A DNA stretch of 64,000 nt, taken from the NCBI RefSeq assembly GCF_008035925.1, contig NZ_CP036264.1:2476443-2540442 (forward strand), given 5' to 3'. A program made the position numbers and the translations under genes. A model generated the notes under the pieces. That model ran no database searches. It worked only from the letters and a program-made list of their open reading frames with translations, and was not told the origin of the DNA. The stretch comes from Stieleria maiorica (GTDB lineage: Bacteria; Planctomycetota; Planctomycetia; Pirellulales; Pirellulaceae). Positions 27,281-36,511 of this stretch are shown here, piece after piece. Each line of letters opens with the position of its first letter. The first letter of the stretch is position 1.

Positions 27281-28395
27281 AAAATAACACACACTACCCA
27301 CAGTTCCCCGTCCGAATATCTGTTGGCGGCAAGCTTGAAACCGTTAATGAATTCGGCCGGCGACTTAACTTTCAACGAAATGCTGTACTTGCGCGTATCG
27401 CCAGCATGCGTAGGGACCAGTTCGACCCTTTGACGATTGACTATATCAACAGCCTTGCCAAGGCTCTCGTCTGCCGTCGTATCCTGGGCGTCGGAAAAAG
27501 AAACCTCGCCGAACACTGCGACGTGTGCGACCAGACCACAAGATGCGACCATTGCCGCCATATTCGGTCGAAGGAGCGATCCGCCCATCGAGCGGCGGGA
27601 GTTCAATACCGGTCACGCGAGCTTGCGTTTCACACAATTCTGACGACGCCAGCATCACGCTCGGCAAGCGACGAGATCAAGAACGTCAAGTTCATCGCAG
27701 CGGCCAAAGAGCGACTGATCAGCGAGATCAGGAAGGCTTCACGTCGCAAGACACAGCAGTTTCCGCTCATTGAATACGTAGTCGGAATCCACTGTAAACG
27801 AACGGCCGATAGCAAGTACCTCTCATGTCATCTACATCTCGTTCTCAGGACGGCTGCGGGTTGCGACGTCCCGACGTTCCGCTTCTCCATCGATGATCTC
27901 TGGCGGGAACTGACAGTCAAAGAATTCGGCTTGTCGGCTCACACGACGTGGCCCGTGCCTGGCTTCAGAATCAACAATGCCAAGAAACGGAGAGGGCGGT
28001 CCATAACGTCAACACGCTACGCCAATCTACTCGCTTACCCGATGCGAACGGCCGAAAATGATGACACGCCAGAAGTTGTAGCGAGGCGTGAGTGGCTATT
28101 CCAAACGGCGGGAATCTCAAACACATATTCCGGCTCAAATTCGACAAACGGGCAGTATGAGCAACCGACCAAGGCGAGCTTTGACCCCGTAAAACTCGGG
28201 AAGAAGTCGATCATTGTCTATCACATGGACGGACTCCCCGAACAAATGCGGACGTCCCTATTTTACGAGCAACGCGACTCAATCAGGGCGGAAGCGAAAG
28301 AAGTCGTGATGAACGCGTTGCCATCCGAGATTCAGCACGCTTGGGAAACATATGTCTGGAACACGAGTGCCCCGAGCTCTACCGTCCCGGTTTGA
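27277..28395 (+). CDS. Putative HUH/rolling-circle-type endonuclease (Rep-like)
   Basis: This is a 372-residue protein from ATG 27277; a longer GTG start at 27223 is possible. I read three motifs of rolling-circle Rep/HUH nucleases in order: motif 1-like FHTILTT (118-124), motif 2 HLHLVL (H185, H187, metal-binding His pair) and a motif-3-like RYANLLAYPMR (Tyr248, Tyr254) that could supply the nicking tyrosine. Before motif 1 lies a CxxC-x5-CxxC cluster (Cys81, 84, 90, 93), a likely zinc finger. Such enzymes nick one strand at hairpins to start replication or transposition. Palindromes lie ~570 bases left and ~880 bases right of the gene, which makes them candidate substrates. The assignment is from motifs only. 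Confidence 0.6.
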   Translation: MKNNTHYPQFPVRISVGGKLETVNEFGRRLNFQRNAVLARIASMRRDQFDPLTIDYINSLAKALVCRRILGVGKRNLAEHCDVCDQTTRCDHCRHIRSKERSAHRAAGVQYRSRELAFHTILTTPASRSASDEIKNVKFIAAAKERLISEIRKASRRKTQQFPLIEYVVGIHCKRTADSKYLSCHLHLVLRTAAGCDVPTFRFSIDDLWRELTVKEFGLSAHTTWPVPGFRINNAKKRRGRSITSTRYANLLAYPMRTAENDDTPEVVARREWLFQTAGISNTYSGSNSTNGQYEQPTKASFDPVKLGKKSIIVYHMDGLPEQMRTSLFYEQRDSIRAEAKEVVMNALPSEIQHAWETYVWNTSAPSSTVPV

Positions 28396-28485
28396 CACGA
28401 GCAAATTGACACCTGCAAATTGACGTCAACGTACACGCAACACCGATCGAATACAGTTCGAAATACCCGCCCTGGAGCCTCCAAA

Positions 28486-29208
28486 ATGCCGAGAGTCCGA
28501 AGAAACCCACTGAATCACTGGGCCAGCCCCGCGCCGTTTCAACTTGATCGTGTCACCGAGCTGGCTTCGACACTTGTCTTCAAAAAATCGAAGCTGGATC
28601 ACGTGCTTCGGTGCCTCGTGACTTTCCACAATGCGGCGACCGCGCGTGACTGGTGTTTTGGCGGCGGGGAAACTCGGTGGTCATTGCAGGCGACAATCGT
28701 GACGCTCCGTAGCGAAATCAACCCGGGGCCGACCCTAATAATGGCAATTGAACGCCTGGCGAATTACGACGAGCGATTTCCAGTAAACAGCGATCTGTGC
28801 CCGGAAATCGTTGTTGAACGATTGTCTTGGCAAAATGCACTGTCGGCCGAACTTCGAAAGCGCGAACACCCGGCCCCGGACCGGACCCCAAGCCTGGCGT
28901 TCAATTGTATCGATCAATTCGATGCTCTCCCCGCCCGACTCTGTCAACGCTCCGTCCTGGCTGATCTCCGCCAAATCCAGCCGGAACTGACACTTCCTCA
29001 CCTCCTAATACTCGTGAAGTACGCCCCAGCAACTCTTAAGCCGACCAGCCATCTTCGGGACGCCTTTGCTAACCTGGAACTGATCCGCCAAGAGGCAGTA
29101 AATTTTGGAGAACTTGCGGCTGCAAATCAGTGGTCGCCCAAGCAGTTGGAGAACGCGATCAAACGCTCTCGCGGCGCCCGTGGGTGCGGCAGACCACGCA
29201 ACCAGTAA
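28486..29208 (+). CDS. Unknown protein next to the HUH gene
   Basis: ATG 28486 (240 residues) is preferred over TTG 28420 because GGAG lies about 10 bases upstream. The protein is basic at the start (MPRVRRNPLNHW) and helical in the middle, with a basic C-terminus rich in Arg and Gly. A segment near residues 207-220, NFGELAAANQWSPKQLENAI, has the rhythm of a helix-turn-helix. No enzymatic motif was seen. Its position 90 bases after the HUH gene, same strand, suggests co-transcription and a possible accessory role in the same element. Confidence 0.6.
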   Translation: MPRVRRNPLNHWASPAPFQLDRVTELASTLVFKKSKLDHVLRCLVTFHNAATARDWCFGGGETRWSLQATIVTLRSEINPGPTLIMAIERLANYDERFPVNSDLCPEIVVERLSWQNALSAELRKREHPAPDRTPSLAFNCIDQFDALPARLCQRSVLADLRQIQPELTLPHLLILVKYAPATLKPTSHLRDAFANLELIRQEAVNFGELAAANQWSPKQLENAIKRSRGARGCGRPRNQ

Positions 29209-29274
29209 CCCGCCAATACGCGAGTTTCGCGACGACACGCTCAAAAAACCAGCGTTGTGTCCCGCGTCACGCCG

Positions 29275-29300
29275 GAATAAAATTGGTGCCATTTGTTTGC
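29275..29300. repeat. Palindromic repeat, half-degenerate copy
   Basis: The right arm CCATTTGTTTGC is intact (29289-29300) and the centre TG is kept, but the left arm is mutated (AAAATTGG instead of ACAAATGG). It lies ~70 bases after the gene following the HUH endonuclease, so with 26683 it brackets a ~2.6-kb two-gene segment. Confidence 0.7.
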
Positions 29301-30034
29301 GATCCATCCGCCGCGGTACACGCCGGCGGCGTTTTCCGTAGAATCGTCCTCTTTCCTGTCTCGCCGCATCCCCGCCCCTACTACACTTCAGCCCTTGAAA
29401 TTGCCACGATTTAGTTGCTCGAGCAACCACGAGTTCGTTTGCGTTGGCGAGTCTCAGGGCAGGTATCCCCATCACCGCGACGTAGTCCCTCTTCGGCCAG
29501 TTCGCTCGCTAATGCCTTTCAGCGCTGAACGGATGCATCAATCTGGCGGTCGCTTCCGACGCCATTCTGAAATTCGCCGGATGCCCGGATGTGCCTGCCA
29601 GTGAGCAGCGGACGCGTCACCGCATATCGCACGAGGCGGGAAGTCGACGTCCCCGAGTTCTGCTGTCAGGCCGCACGATTGATTCGGACGGCCCGCCGTC
29701 GCTCACGGCCGCGTAGCCACTCTGACAGACCTTCCGGCGAATCTCGCCGCAGTCGCTGAACACGGCATTGGAAACCGCTTCAGGAGCCCACAGCGACGCT
29801 GTCGAAGACCTGATGCTTTCGCGCTGCGGACACCCGCGGACAGGGTCAATTCAACGGTCGCCGAAAATGCACCGGAGGAGGTGATTGGACGGAACTTGTA
29901 GCAGCGACCGACAGACCCTGTCCGCCCCTGTCCTCTTGCCGACGTCAGCCCCCTCAGCCCCGGTTTGACGTCGCCGCACTTCGTCCCGGGGAGGGGATCA
30001 ATTCGCAAGAACTCCGCAGCCGCCATCCCGCCTT

Positions 30035-30058
30035 CAAACAAATGGTACCATTTGTTTG
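30035..30058. repeat. Palindromic repeat, perfect 24-bp copy
   Basis: CAAACAAATGG-TA-CCATTTGTTTG is fully self-complementary including the TA centre. Flanks do not clearly match the composite unit seen at 37.4 and 42.8 kb, so here the palindrome stands alone. Confidence 0.9.
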
Positions 30059-30591
30059 GCAACTCTGCCGCGTTTCTCCAGCCGCATTTCCGCTGCCTTG
30101 CTGCTACCCTGCTGCGCCCCCTTGGCGGCGCTGCAGTTGCATCTGCCGCCACTGCTAGGTCCCCAAGCTCTAGTGGCTCCGGTCATCTGACGATCTCTGC
30201 GATTAAGCGTGTCGACCGGCCGCAGGAGACGCGTCCTCTTCGCTGCGTCAGGATCTCGGCTGGTTGACTCTCGCCGGCAACCCGGCACTTGGCACCTGGC
30301 AGTGGCTAGCCTCCAGGCTGCATCCAGCCAGGCTTCGCCCGCTTCCGTCGCTGATGACCTGTCTGGCCTCGGCGTCGATGTCGTTCAGCGGTGCCCTCTG
30401 CGAATCACATCGTCGGCACGAGTTTCGTGTTGGTCATCTCGAGAAATCTCGCCGCGACCATGAGATTTGGGAGATGCCCCTGATTGCTGTTCAATGAGGC
30501 CGTGGCGAGCCCCGCTGACGACCAACTGACGTTCGTCGCGGGCGAGTCGCACAACCGAAAAGCTACCGTCAAAAACCGGAGTCAGAGAGAA

Positions 30592-31083
30592 ATGGCTGAT
30601 AACCAAGACAATCAAAAATCGATCATCGAAACAATGAACAAGGCCGAGGAGATCCTCGCCTCGCGTCCCAGCAGCGATCAGATTGGATTTTCCCTCGATG
30701 TGACGAACCACTGCTCCTGCCTCACTGAGGGTCCCACCGACCGCGTCCGGCTGCAGTACGGATCGATCAACAATCAGCCCAAAGCGTGCCTCTACCTGGA
30801 AGTGACCGCCGAGGACGGCGCCACACTCCGCTGCGTCGCCGTCCGTGATGGCACGATCCCCGACCCGGTGCGAAACGCGATAGTCGGTGTACTGCCGGGG
30901 GATCTTGCGATTACTCAGTCGTCTCCGCAGCGTGAAGAACAGCCGTCAGAGCAGCGACAGCAGAAAAAGTCGATCAGCACCGCTGAGGCGGTCGAGAGGG
31001 TGACCGAAGGCGCGCTCGCGTACCGTCGCGAAGTCGAGCGACGCCGAGGAACTCGGAAGCGTCGTGATCGTGGTCGTGCCTGA
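30592..31083 (+). CDS. Unknown small protein, paralogue family A (copy 1)
   Basis: ATG 30592 (163 residues) follows a GAGAGA site. Residues ~12-105 resemble the protein at 34258 and the broken frame at 33765: a helix containing AEEILASRP, a segment GPTDRVRLQYGSI and a strand pair CLYLEVTAEDG...RCVAVRDG, then DPVRNAIV...LPGDLAI. The C-terminal tail is Gln/Arg-rich and very basic. No family is recognised. Three relatives within 4 kb point to local duplication in this accessory block. It might be a small binding protein; nothing supports an enzyme. Confidence 0.6.
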   Translation: MADNQDNQKSIIETMNKAEEILASRPSSDQIGFSLDVTNHCSCLTEGPTDRVRLQYGSINNQPKACLYLEVTAEDGATLRCVAVRDGTIPDPVRNAIVGVLPGDLAITQSSPQREEQPSEQRQQKKSISTAEAVERVTEGALAYRREVERRRGTRKRRDRGRA

Positions 31084-31154
31084 CGCCTGCCGCTGACCGC
31101 CGACTTGGCTAACACGACCAATCGCGTTCTTCTCGCGGCCAAAATACTCGGTAT

Positions 31155-31181
31155 CGACACCTCACATGTTTCGAGGTGTCG
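31155..31181. repeat. 9-bp stem hairpin between small genes
   Basis: CGACACCTC and GAGGTGTCG flank a 9-base loop. It lies ~75 bases after the previous gene in a 410-base gap and could end transcription, but no T-run follows. Confidence 0.55.
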
Positions 31182-31494
31182 CTCTCTCTGTGGGGGGATT
31201 TTCTTCTCGCAGACGTCCGTGTCGCCGTGCTGACGGCCCGGCACTCCCTCCAATGCAACGACGCCCCGCTCTCGCACACGCCGCCGTAGAGTTTTGGTGA
31301 CCGTAGTTTTCACCAGCGGGTTGCTGAATTGCTCCAGCACAGAGGGTGCTCCATACCTGCTGCAGCGACCTGTGCCCCCGCATGTGTGATCCACCCAGCG
31401 TGCCGCAATTGACCGCCTGACTTGAACCACTCGCCGGCAGTCAGGCGATCGAAAAAAGCGGCGCTGTTGACTTTTGACGCCGGGGACCACCATC

Positions 31495-31893
31495 GTGACT
31501 GGCGAGTCAAATCCCCGCCTTGTCAGCTACTGCGAGATCCATGCCATGATCGTCAGTGATTCCTACATCGCCAATGCCTTCATCGGCTTCCATTACGGGC
31601 GAATCTACCAACTCGGCGACGGAACGACCTGGAAGATCGTTGATGTCCGCTGCCGCCTGGGCAGCCAAATCAAACCCAAAGCCACCGTTCGGAAGCGACG
31701 AAACGACTACGTGCTCAAGGTAAGTGCAATCGGGCTGGCGGTTGAGGTGGTCCCCGTTGAAACGCCGTACTTTGACGATCCCATCGAGCAGTTGCCTGAG
31801 AGCCCGGCTGACTTCCAGCAATGGCTCGCCAACGCGATTCAAACCGAAGTCGCCATGCTCAAGCGAGCACGGGCCAAACGATCTCACGATTGA
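31495..31893 (+). CDS. Unknown small protein, paralogue family B (copy 1)
   Basis: GTG 31495 is chosen (132 residues); TTG 31474 and ATG 31546 are alternatives. The core, from SDSYIANAFIGFHYGRIYQL through GDGTTWKIVDVRCR, matches the minus-strand protein at 36512: SHIANQFYGY, then LADGTIWR, then a C-terminal helix after a short acidic linker. The shared pattern of aromatic and Gly residues looks like a small beta-barrel or SH3-like fold, which is only an impression. Neighbours on the same strand follow at 32031 and 32836. Confidence 0.6.
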   Translation: MTGESNPRLVSYCEIHAMIVSDSYIANAFIGFHYGRIYQLGDGTTWKIVDVRCRLGSQIKPKATVRKRRNDYVLKVSAIGLAVEVVPVETPYFDDPIEQLPESPADFQQWLANAIQTEVAMLKRARAKRSHD

Positions 31894-32030
31894 AATCTGC
31901 CGGCGATTTTCAGCCCCGCCGCGGCGCAGCGACACGGCCAAACTTGGTGGAATCTCGAGATGTAGTGTAATGCGGTGATGCACTTGTCCTGTTTTCTGCC
32001 ATCGAAATCACACAGACGAAAAACACGAAA

Positions 32031-32816
32031 ATGACCGACACAGCGACGAAGGAACGCACTGGGCGAAGCTACACGGCAACCAACGGCCTCCGCGATCCGG
32101 ATTGGCGTTGGCAGTTTGCCAGGAAATCCGTGCCGATCGCTGATCCGGCTCCGCTGCCGGACGCGACGTGCTGGGACCTCGCCGAGTTTCTTGAGCACGG
32201 CAAAAAGTGGATTACATCCCTCGACGGCGCTCGACAGTTCTCGATCGGGCCGCTGCTGGCGATCCACAACGATCGACTGAAACGTCTGACTCTGGAATCG
32301 CGTGTTCTTGCCGTTCGCGACCTCACCATTGCCGCCGAGGCATCCCGTCTCCCCGTCCAGGTCGCCCACGACTACTGCAGCATCTTTTTCGACGTCGGCG
32401 ATCGATTGCACGCGGTCCGGGCGATCGACGGCAAGATCATTCACGCGGCCGGCCACCGCGACGACATCGTCCGTCGCGAGCTGTACTGGCACGCGTACTT
32501 CGGCGGGCCGCTGGTCGCCGAACACTGGCTGCTGCATCTGCCTTTCATCGGATGCGGAGTCGAACACGATCTGAGAACCGCAGAAGGCCGACAGCGAGAG
32601 CAACTTGAATTGACGATGGCATCCCGCGAACCGGCGGCCGAGTTCTACGACAGCAAGCTGCTGCCCTTCTACCGGCAGCTACTCGACCGGGAGCCGAATA
32701 CCCGTCCCTACGCCGAATGCGTCCTAGATCACGTTACAGACGCCCTGGAGGCCCACTGGCGACGTACGCCAACCAAGGCCGCTCGCAGAATCCTTGACCC
32801 ACGAATCGCCGCCTAG
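32031..32816 (+). CDS. Unknown protein, 261 residues
   Basis: ATG 32031 opens a clean frame with even composition. Features seen: an N-terminal polar stretch, then DPDWRWQFARK, a central helix-rich segment (ESRVLAVRDLTIAAEASR) and LYWHAYFGGPLVAEHWL, then a C-terminal helix ending KAARRILDP. I do not recognise the family and see no catalytic signature. The next gene starts 20 bases after its stop, so the two are probably co-transcribed; the pattern resembles phage or element accessory genes of unknown role. Confidence 0.6.
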   Translation: MTDTATKERTGRSYTATNGLRDPDWRWQFARKSVPIADPAPLPDATCWDLAEFLEHGKKWITSLDGARQFSIGPLLAIHNDRLKRLTLESRVLAVRDLTIAAEASRLPVQVAHDYCSIFFDVGDRLHAVRAIDGKIIHAAGHRDDIVRRELYWHAYFGGPLVAEHWLLHLPFIGCGVEHDLRTAEGRQREQLELTMASREPAAEFYDSKLLPFYRQLLDREPNTRPYAECVLDHVTDALEAHWRRTPTKAARRILDPRIAA

Positions 32817-32835
32817 CCATCGACGGAGAACTCGC

Positions 32836-33693
32836 ATGTCCATCAACCTCCGCCGAATCGGCGTCAACTCGTTTGTGACAGAAGTCTCACGCCAACAAGG
32901 GAAGGTCGTGCAGCGTCACCTCGGGAGCTACAAGAACCCGTTCGTTCGCTTCATCTACCGGAAATCCGAGCTGCAAAAAGCGCTCACAAAGGTGCTCCGA
33001 ATGGAAATGAACGCGATCCGCCAAGAGTGCCGCGAGATCGAGCAGACCATGAAGCTGCTTGAAGCCCTCATGAATCACTTTTTCGTGTTCCTACGACTCG
33101 CCGATACCCGTTTTAAGGAACCGTCCCCGATGTCGAAGCCAGACGCACCGGGCCAAGCAACGCAGCCCGCCGCAACCAAGCCTGACCGGGAACGAATCGA
33201 CGAAGCCCTGAAGGTCCTTCCCGCCAAATACGCATTCGGCAAGCTCTGCAGGCGGGCCGACGCGGGAGACCCAGAGGCCATACGGCGGCTCGATGAGCTG
33301 ATCGAGCAAGCGCCCGAGATTCTCGAATCGACGGCGGACCTGATTCGGTTTGCCAAGCAGGCGGTGCTGAGCGGGATTTCGAGCGACAGCATCGTATTTA
33401 CCAAAGCGATGATGGCCAGACTCCAGGGGATCGAAGACAAGATCAAGGCGGAGCACGTCGAAGATCCCATCCTGGGCCTGATGGCAGAGGTCGTGGCGAT
33501 CAGCCAACTGGACGCGATGCGCTGCGCATTGCTCGCCCTCAACGGACATGAAAACAAATCCGACGCGGATCACATCCGAAAACTTGCCGACCGATCGTTT
33601 CGACGCTTCGTCGGCATTCAGCAGACGTACCAACGTCTCGTCCGGCAAAGCAGAAGCAGACGCGTCATTTCCTACTCGCGCAAAACCAAATAG
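32836..33693 (+). CDS. Unknown helical protein, 285 residues
   Basis: ATG 32836 is chosen because GGAGAA lies nine bases upstream; the longer frame overlaps the preceding gene. Residues ~35-95 are a long basic/helical segment (RKSELQKALTKVLRMEMNAI, then EIEQTMKLLEALMNHFFVFL), probably a coiled coil. A Pro/Gln-rich linker (~100-125) joins it to a second helical domain (~130-270). No motif for a known enzyme is present. It shares the operon-like run with the gene at 32031. Confidence 0.6.
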   Translation: MSINLRRIGVNSFVTEVSRQQGKVVQRHLGSYKNPFVRFIYRKSELQKALTKVLRMEMNAIRQECREIEQTMKLLEALMNHFFVFLRLADTRFKEPSPMSKPDAPGQATQPAATKPDRERIDEALKVLPAKYAFGKLCRRADAGDPEAIRRLDELIEQAPEILESTADLIRFAKQAVLSGISSDSIVFTKAMMARLQGIEDKIKAEHVEDPILGLMAEVVAISQLDAMRCALLALNGHENKSDADHIRKLADRSFRRFVGIQQTYQRLVRQSRSRRVISYSRKTK

Positions 33694-33764
33694 TCAGTCT
33701 TCCGTCACCCCGAACCGAACCCAACCCCATCACGACTACTTCGCCTCAACCCGCGGGCCCACCC

Positions 33765-33981
33765 ATGCATTCTCCAAACGCAGAATCCCAAAACCATCTT
33801 GCGGCGATGAATGACGCCGTTGCTGTCGCCGAGAAATTCCTCGCGACGCTGCCGGGGAGCCGTCACAGCAGCTGTGTGTGCGAACTGGGGGAACACGCCG
33901 CCTTATTATCGCGACGATCCCTCGGACCGCGTATGCCTGAGGTATTGGCGGATTAGAAAACGCTTCCCCATGGAAAACTCT
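33765..33981 (+). pseudogene. Frameshifted copy of paralogue family A (copy 2)
   Basis: Frame one reads AVAVAEKFLATLPGSRHSSC, which matches AEKNLASIPGSRHEKC of the gene at 34258. After about base 33895 the resemblance moves to the other frame (YYRDDPSDRVCLRYWRI, compare GPTDRVRLQYGSI of copy 1). A frameshift near the GGGGGA run at about 33885-33892 explains both, and similarity stops soon after. This is a broken, truncated third member of the family. Confidence 0.65.
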
Positions 33982-34257
33982 GCGAACGTAGAGCAGTGCC
34001 TCAATCCGCTACATAGCACGCGAGTGCACTACGGACTTCCCGAAAGACTTCACCTTGTAAACCGTGTCAGTTGCCTCAGATATAGAACCCGTAGCTCGCT
34101 CTCAGACGCACCTTATACCGACCGGCAACTCGTCGCCCTTGAATTTTGACGCGGCGTGCGATAACCCTGGTGTTGTGTTTGATGAAGTGGATCTTTCGCG
34201 TCTGACGACCATGAATTATGGCGTCGAACTTCCAGAACCAAGTACAGGATGGTGACC

Positions 34258-34707
34258 ATGAGCAAATTAGCACTTACACAGACCGCTCGAACAACTGAAG
34301 CGTTCGAGCGAGTAGATCGGATGATTGAAATTGCCGAGAAAAACCTCGCATCGATCCCAGGGAGTCGCCACGAAAAGTGCTCGATTCAAGTTCCCGATGA
34401 AAGCGTCAAGTTCTTCGTTGAGCCTTACAGAAAGGTTTGTTTAGAATTTGGCCGCTTGGACGGCCATCCCAGAGGGTGTTTGCACCTCGCGGTCTCGGAA
34501 CAGTACGACGGCGTCGATTACAGAGTTTGGCTGTTGGACGAAGAAGTACCTCCAGAAGCGAGGGTTGCAGTCGCCAGTCAAATCCCGGAATTGATGCTAC
34601 TTGCAGTTAAAGTCAATGCGAGAATTGCGGAAGAGGCCGAACGGGTTGCTCTTGCAATTGAACTAATGGCGGAGGCAACGAAAACGTTAGTGCCCGATCG
34701 TCACTGA
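34258..34707 (+). CDS. Unknown small protein, paralogue family A (copy 3)
   Basis: ATG 34258 gives 149 residues (an ATG at 34249 is an alternative). The core resembles copy 1 at 30592: AEKNLASIPGSRHEKC, VEPYRKVCLEFGRLDGHPRGCLHLAV, then PPEARVAVASQIPELMLL. The C-terminus is a long amphipathic helix (EEAERVALAIELMAEATK) instead of the basic tail of copy 1. Function unknown. It lies directly after the broken copy, consistent with tandem duplication. Confidence 0.6.
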   Translation: MSKLALTQTARTTEAFERVDRMIEIAEKNLASIPGSRHEKCSIQVPDESVKFFVEPYRKVCLEFGRLDGHPRGCLHLAVSEQYDGVDYRVWLLDEEVPPEARVAVASQIPELMLLAVKVNARIAEEAERVALAIELMAEATKTLVPDRH

Positions 34708-35240
34708 ATTCCCCCTGACAGCACTGCTGCCGGTGCCGATGTTTGATTATGGTTCTCACGTCGGTCTGATTGGAGCTAACCAAAGAGCCCGGCGTAAAGA
34801 ACGCCCGCGACTGGCCGACCAAAACCTGGGGCAAAGGCATTGGAACGAAAACCAGCCGCGAGCGATCGGTCTAATCGTAGCGTAAACGGGTGATGGGCCA
34901 AAAACTTCGCTCCGCCGAAGTCAGATTTCTGGGGCCCGGCTCGTTCGCAAAGCTCGGTCGACGCGTAATTTGTCGTGCTACAGGGACGAGAATCCCGAAT
35001 CAGAATCCCGCGGCGAAATCGGCACCCGAGCAGGGAGTCGTGGCGGATCTCGCAGAAATCGTCATCCCTAGCTGACCTCGGGCTTGCTCGAGCTCCGTCG
35101 CGTTTAGTCCGTCACCAGGTCCCAAATTTGGTTCTGTTGAAGGAATCGGGTCAACTTGAGGTGTAGCACATGCTTTCAACGGCAGGTACTGACCTGTTGT
35201 TTCGATCCCGTTGTTTCGAATTTGACCAAAGAGAAACGAG
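34708..35240. other. Gene-poor gap, nothing recognised
   Basis: About 530 bases with several short frames and no family resemblance. No palindrome copy was found here. Confidence 0.4.
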
Positions 35241-35738
35241 ATGAAATTCACCCCGATTGGCGTCCCCGTCGACGAACTCGATCTCGGCGATTTGTTTTGC
35301 TTATTGTGCGGCGATCAAATAGCGAACGAGGCTTACTATGCCGACGAATTCGAGGGTCATTTCTGCGGAAGCTGCGTCGAAGGATATGTCAACGACATTG
35401 AACAGGAGGCGGAGACACACGCCCGGGCCGCCTGCCGGATCACCGCGGAGCTGCCGGGATTTGACGCCGAAAACGAGTTTAGATGCAGCCAGGAGGACTA
35501 TGACCTTGGAATGCGATGGTCGAACACTCCCAACTCGTATCTTTCCGCCTGTCGCCACGAATGCACGAACTACGACGACTTGATTGGGGCGTGCCACAAA
35601 TCGTCGCAGTCGATCGCCGATCAGGTCTTTTACGCCGCGATCCGCGAGCGGACGGACAAGATGGTGATCGCCGAAATTACACGAACCCATCCCGAAGTTG
35701 CACACGAGTTTTACGAGTTCGACCACCCGCCCTACTGA
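35241..35738 (+). CDS. Small protein with N-terminal Cys4 zinc-ribbon-like motif
   Basis: This 165-residue protein from ATG 35241 follows a GAGAAACGAG stretch. The first ~45 residues carry CLLCGDQ and, 19 residues on, CGSCVEGY, a CxxC-CxxC pair that suggests a zinc ribbon. The rest is acidic and mostly helical, with repeated acidic/aromatic clusters such as HEFYEFDHPPY at the end. Zinc-ribbon adapters often bind nucleic acid or other proteins. The family is not recognised and there is no operon partner. Confidence 0.6.
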   Translation: MKFTPIGVPVDELDLGDLFCLLCGDQIANEAYYADEFEGHFCGSCVEGYVNDIEQEAETHARAACRITAELPGFDAENEFRCSQEDYDLGMRWSNTPNSYLSACRHECTNYDDLIGACHKSSQSIADQVFYAAIRERTDKMVIAEITRTHPEVAHEFYEFDHPPY

Positions 35739-36511
35739 AGACTGCGATCCAGCCAAGGCACTCCCTCTCGCAGTTTTCCCGGTCTGTTGCCCGCAGCAGG
35801 TTGCCGCGTTCAACTCGTCTCTCCCACTCGGCATCTGGGGCTTGTTTCACGGTGGACCGCACGTTCGGCGGGCGTGCGGCCTTGTCACCACTGATAGATC
35901 GGGCGCTCGTCCAGGGACGAACTGGGCCGGGCGGGCACTGCAGCACGCCCCAGACCGGACTGAAAGAGCGACGTCTTCTGGATTGCGAGCGTAAGGCGAC
36001 AAATCGCTTGCCGCCGAAGAAGCTCAGTCGGGAGCCTTCGGGCGCGTCGTGGCGCGGGGACGCCCCCGAAACACAGTCACACGACCAGACCAGCCGATGA
36101 AGACGGGGAAAACCAAAGTGTGGCAAAACCAGTCTAAACGGCGACCGCAGAATGCGATCCGCCAATTCAAACAAATGGCACCATTTGTTTAGGGAGCTCT
36201 TGGATACCGAAGCGGGAGCCCGGGATTAGGCGGCGAGGCCGATCCGAACGAGGCTCAGTTCTTCGCCCGTGCCGACCGGTCGGCACGCTATAGTGTCACT
36301 GGCTGGTTGTCAGCGACGCGGGTCAGACGTGTCCATGGCGAATGCCCCTCGTGTGGACGAAGAGTCCAGCCCACAGTTTGAACGCAGGAAGGCACAATTA
36401 CTCCCGCCATCAGCGGGGCCGTCATTGCGGTCCGCCGATTCGCCTGCCGTGATAAGTCTTGTGCCGATCCCCGATGCTTACTTCGGGTCGGCACCATGCG
36501 CTAGCTATCAT
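35739..36511. repeat. Gene-poor stretch with composite repeat (palindrome at 36169-36190)
   Basis: AAACAAATGG-CA-CCATTTGTTT occupies 36169-36190. About 50 bases left of it, AAAGTGTGGCAAAACCAG matches the block left of the 37.4-kb copy. About 80 bases right of it, GCCGACCGGTCGGCA (about 36268-36285) matches the block right of the 42.8-kb copy. The composite unit of about 180 bases is thus present. No gene is supported in the rest of the gap. Confidence 0.65.

Larger units (their letters stand above)
29209..30591. other. 1.4-kb gene-poor stretch with two palindromes
   Basis: No convincing gene. Frames on both strands are short, Arg/Ser/Pro-rich and overlap each other. The stretch contains a half-degenerate palindrome at 29275-29300 and a perfect one at 30035-30058. 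A GACGTC-type motif repeats around 29940-29970. It could hold degraded genes or untranslated RNA. Confidence 0.5.
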
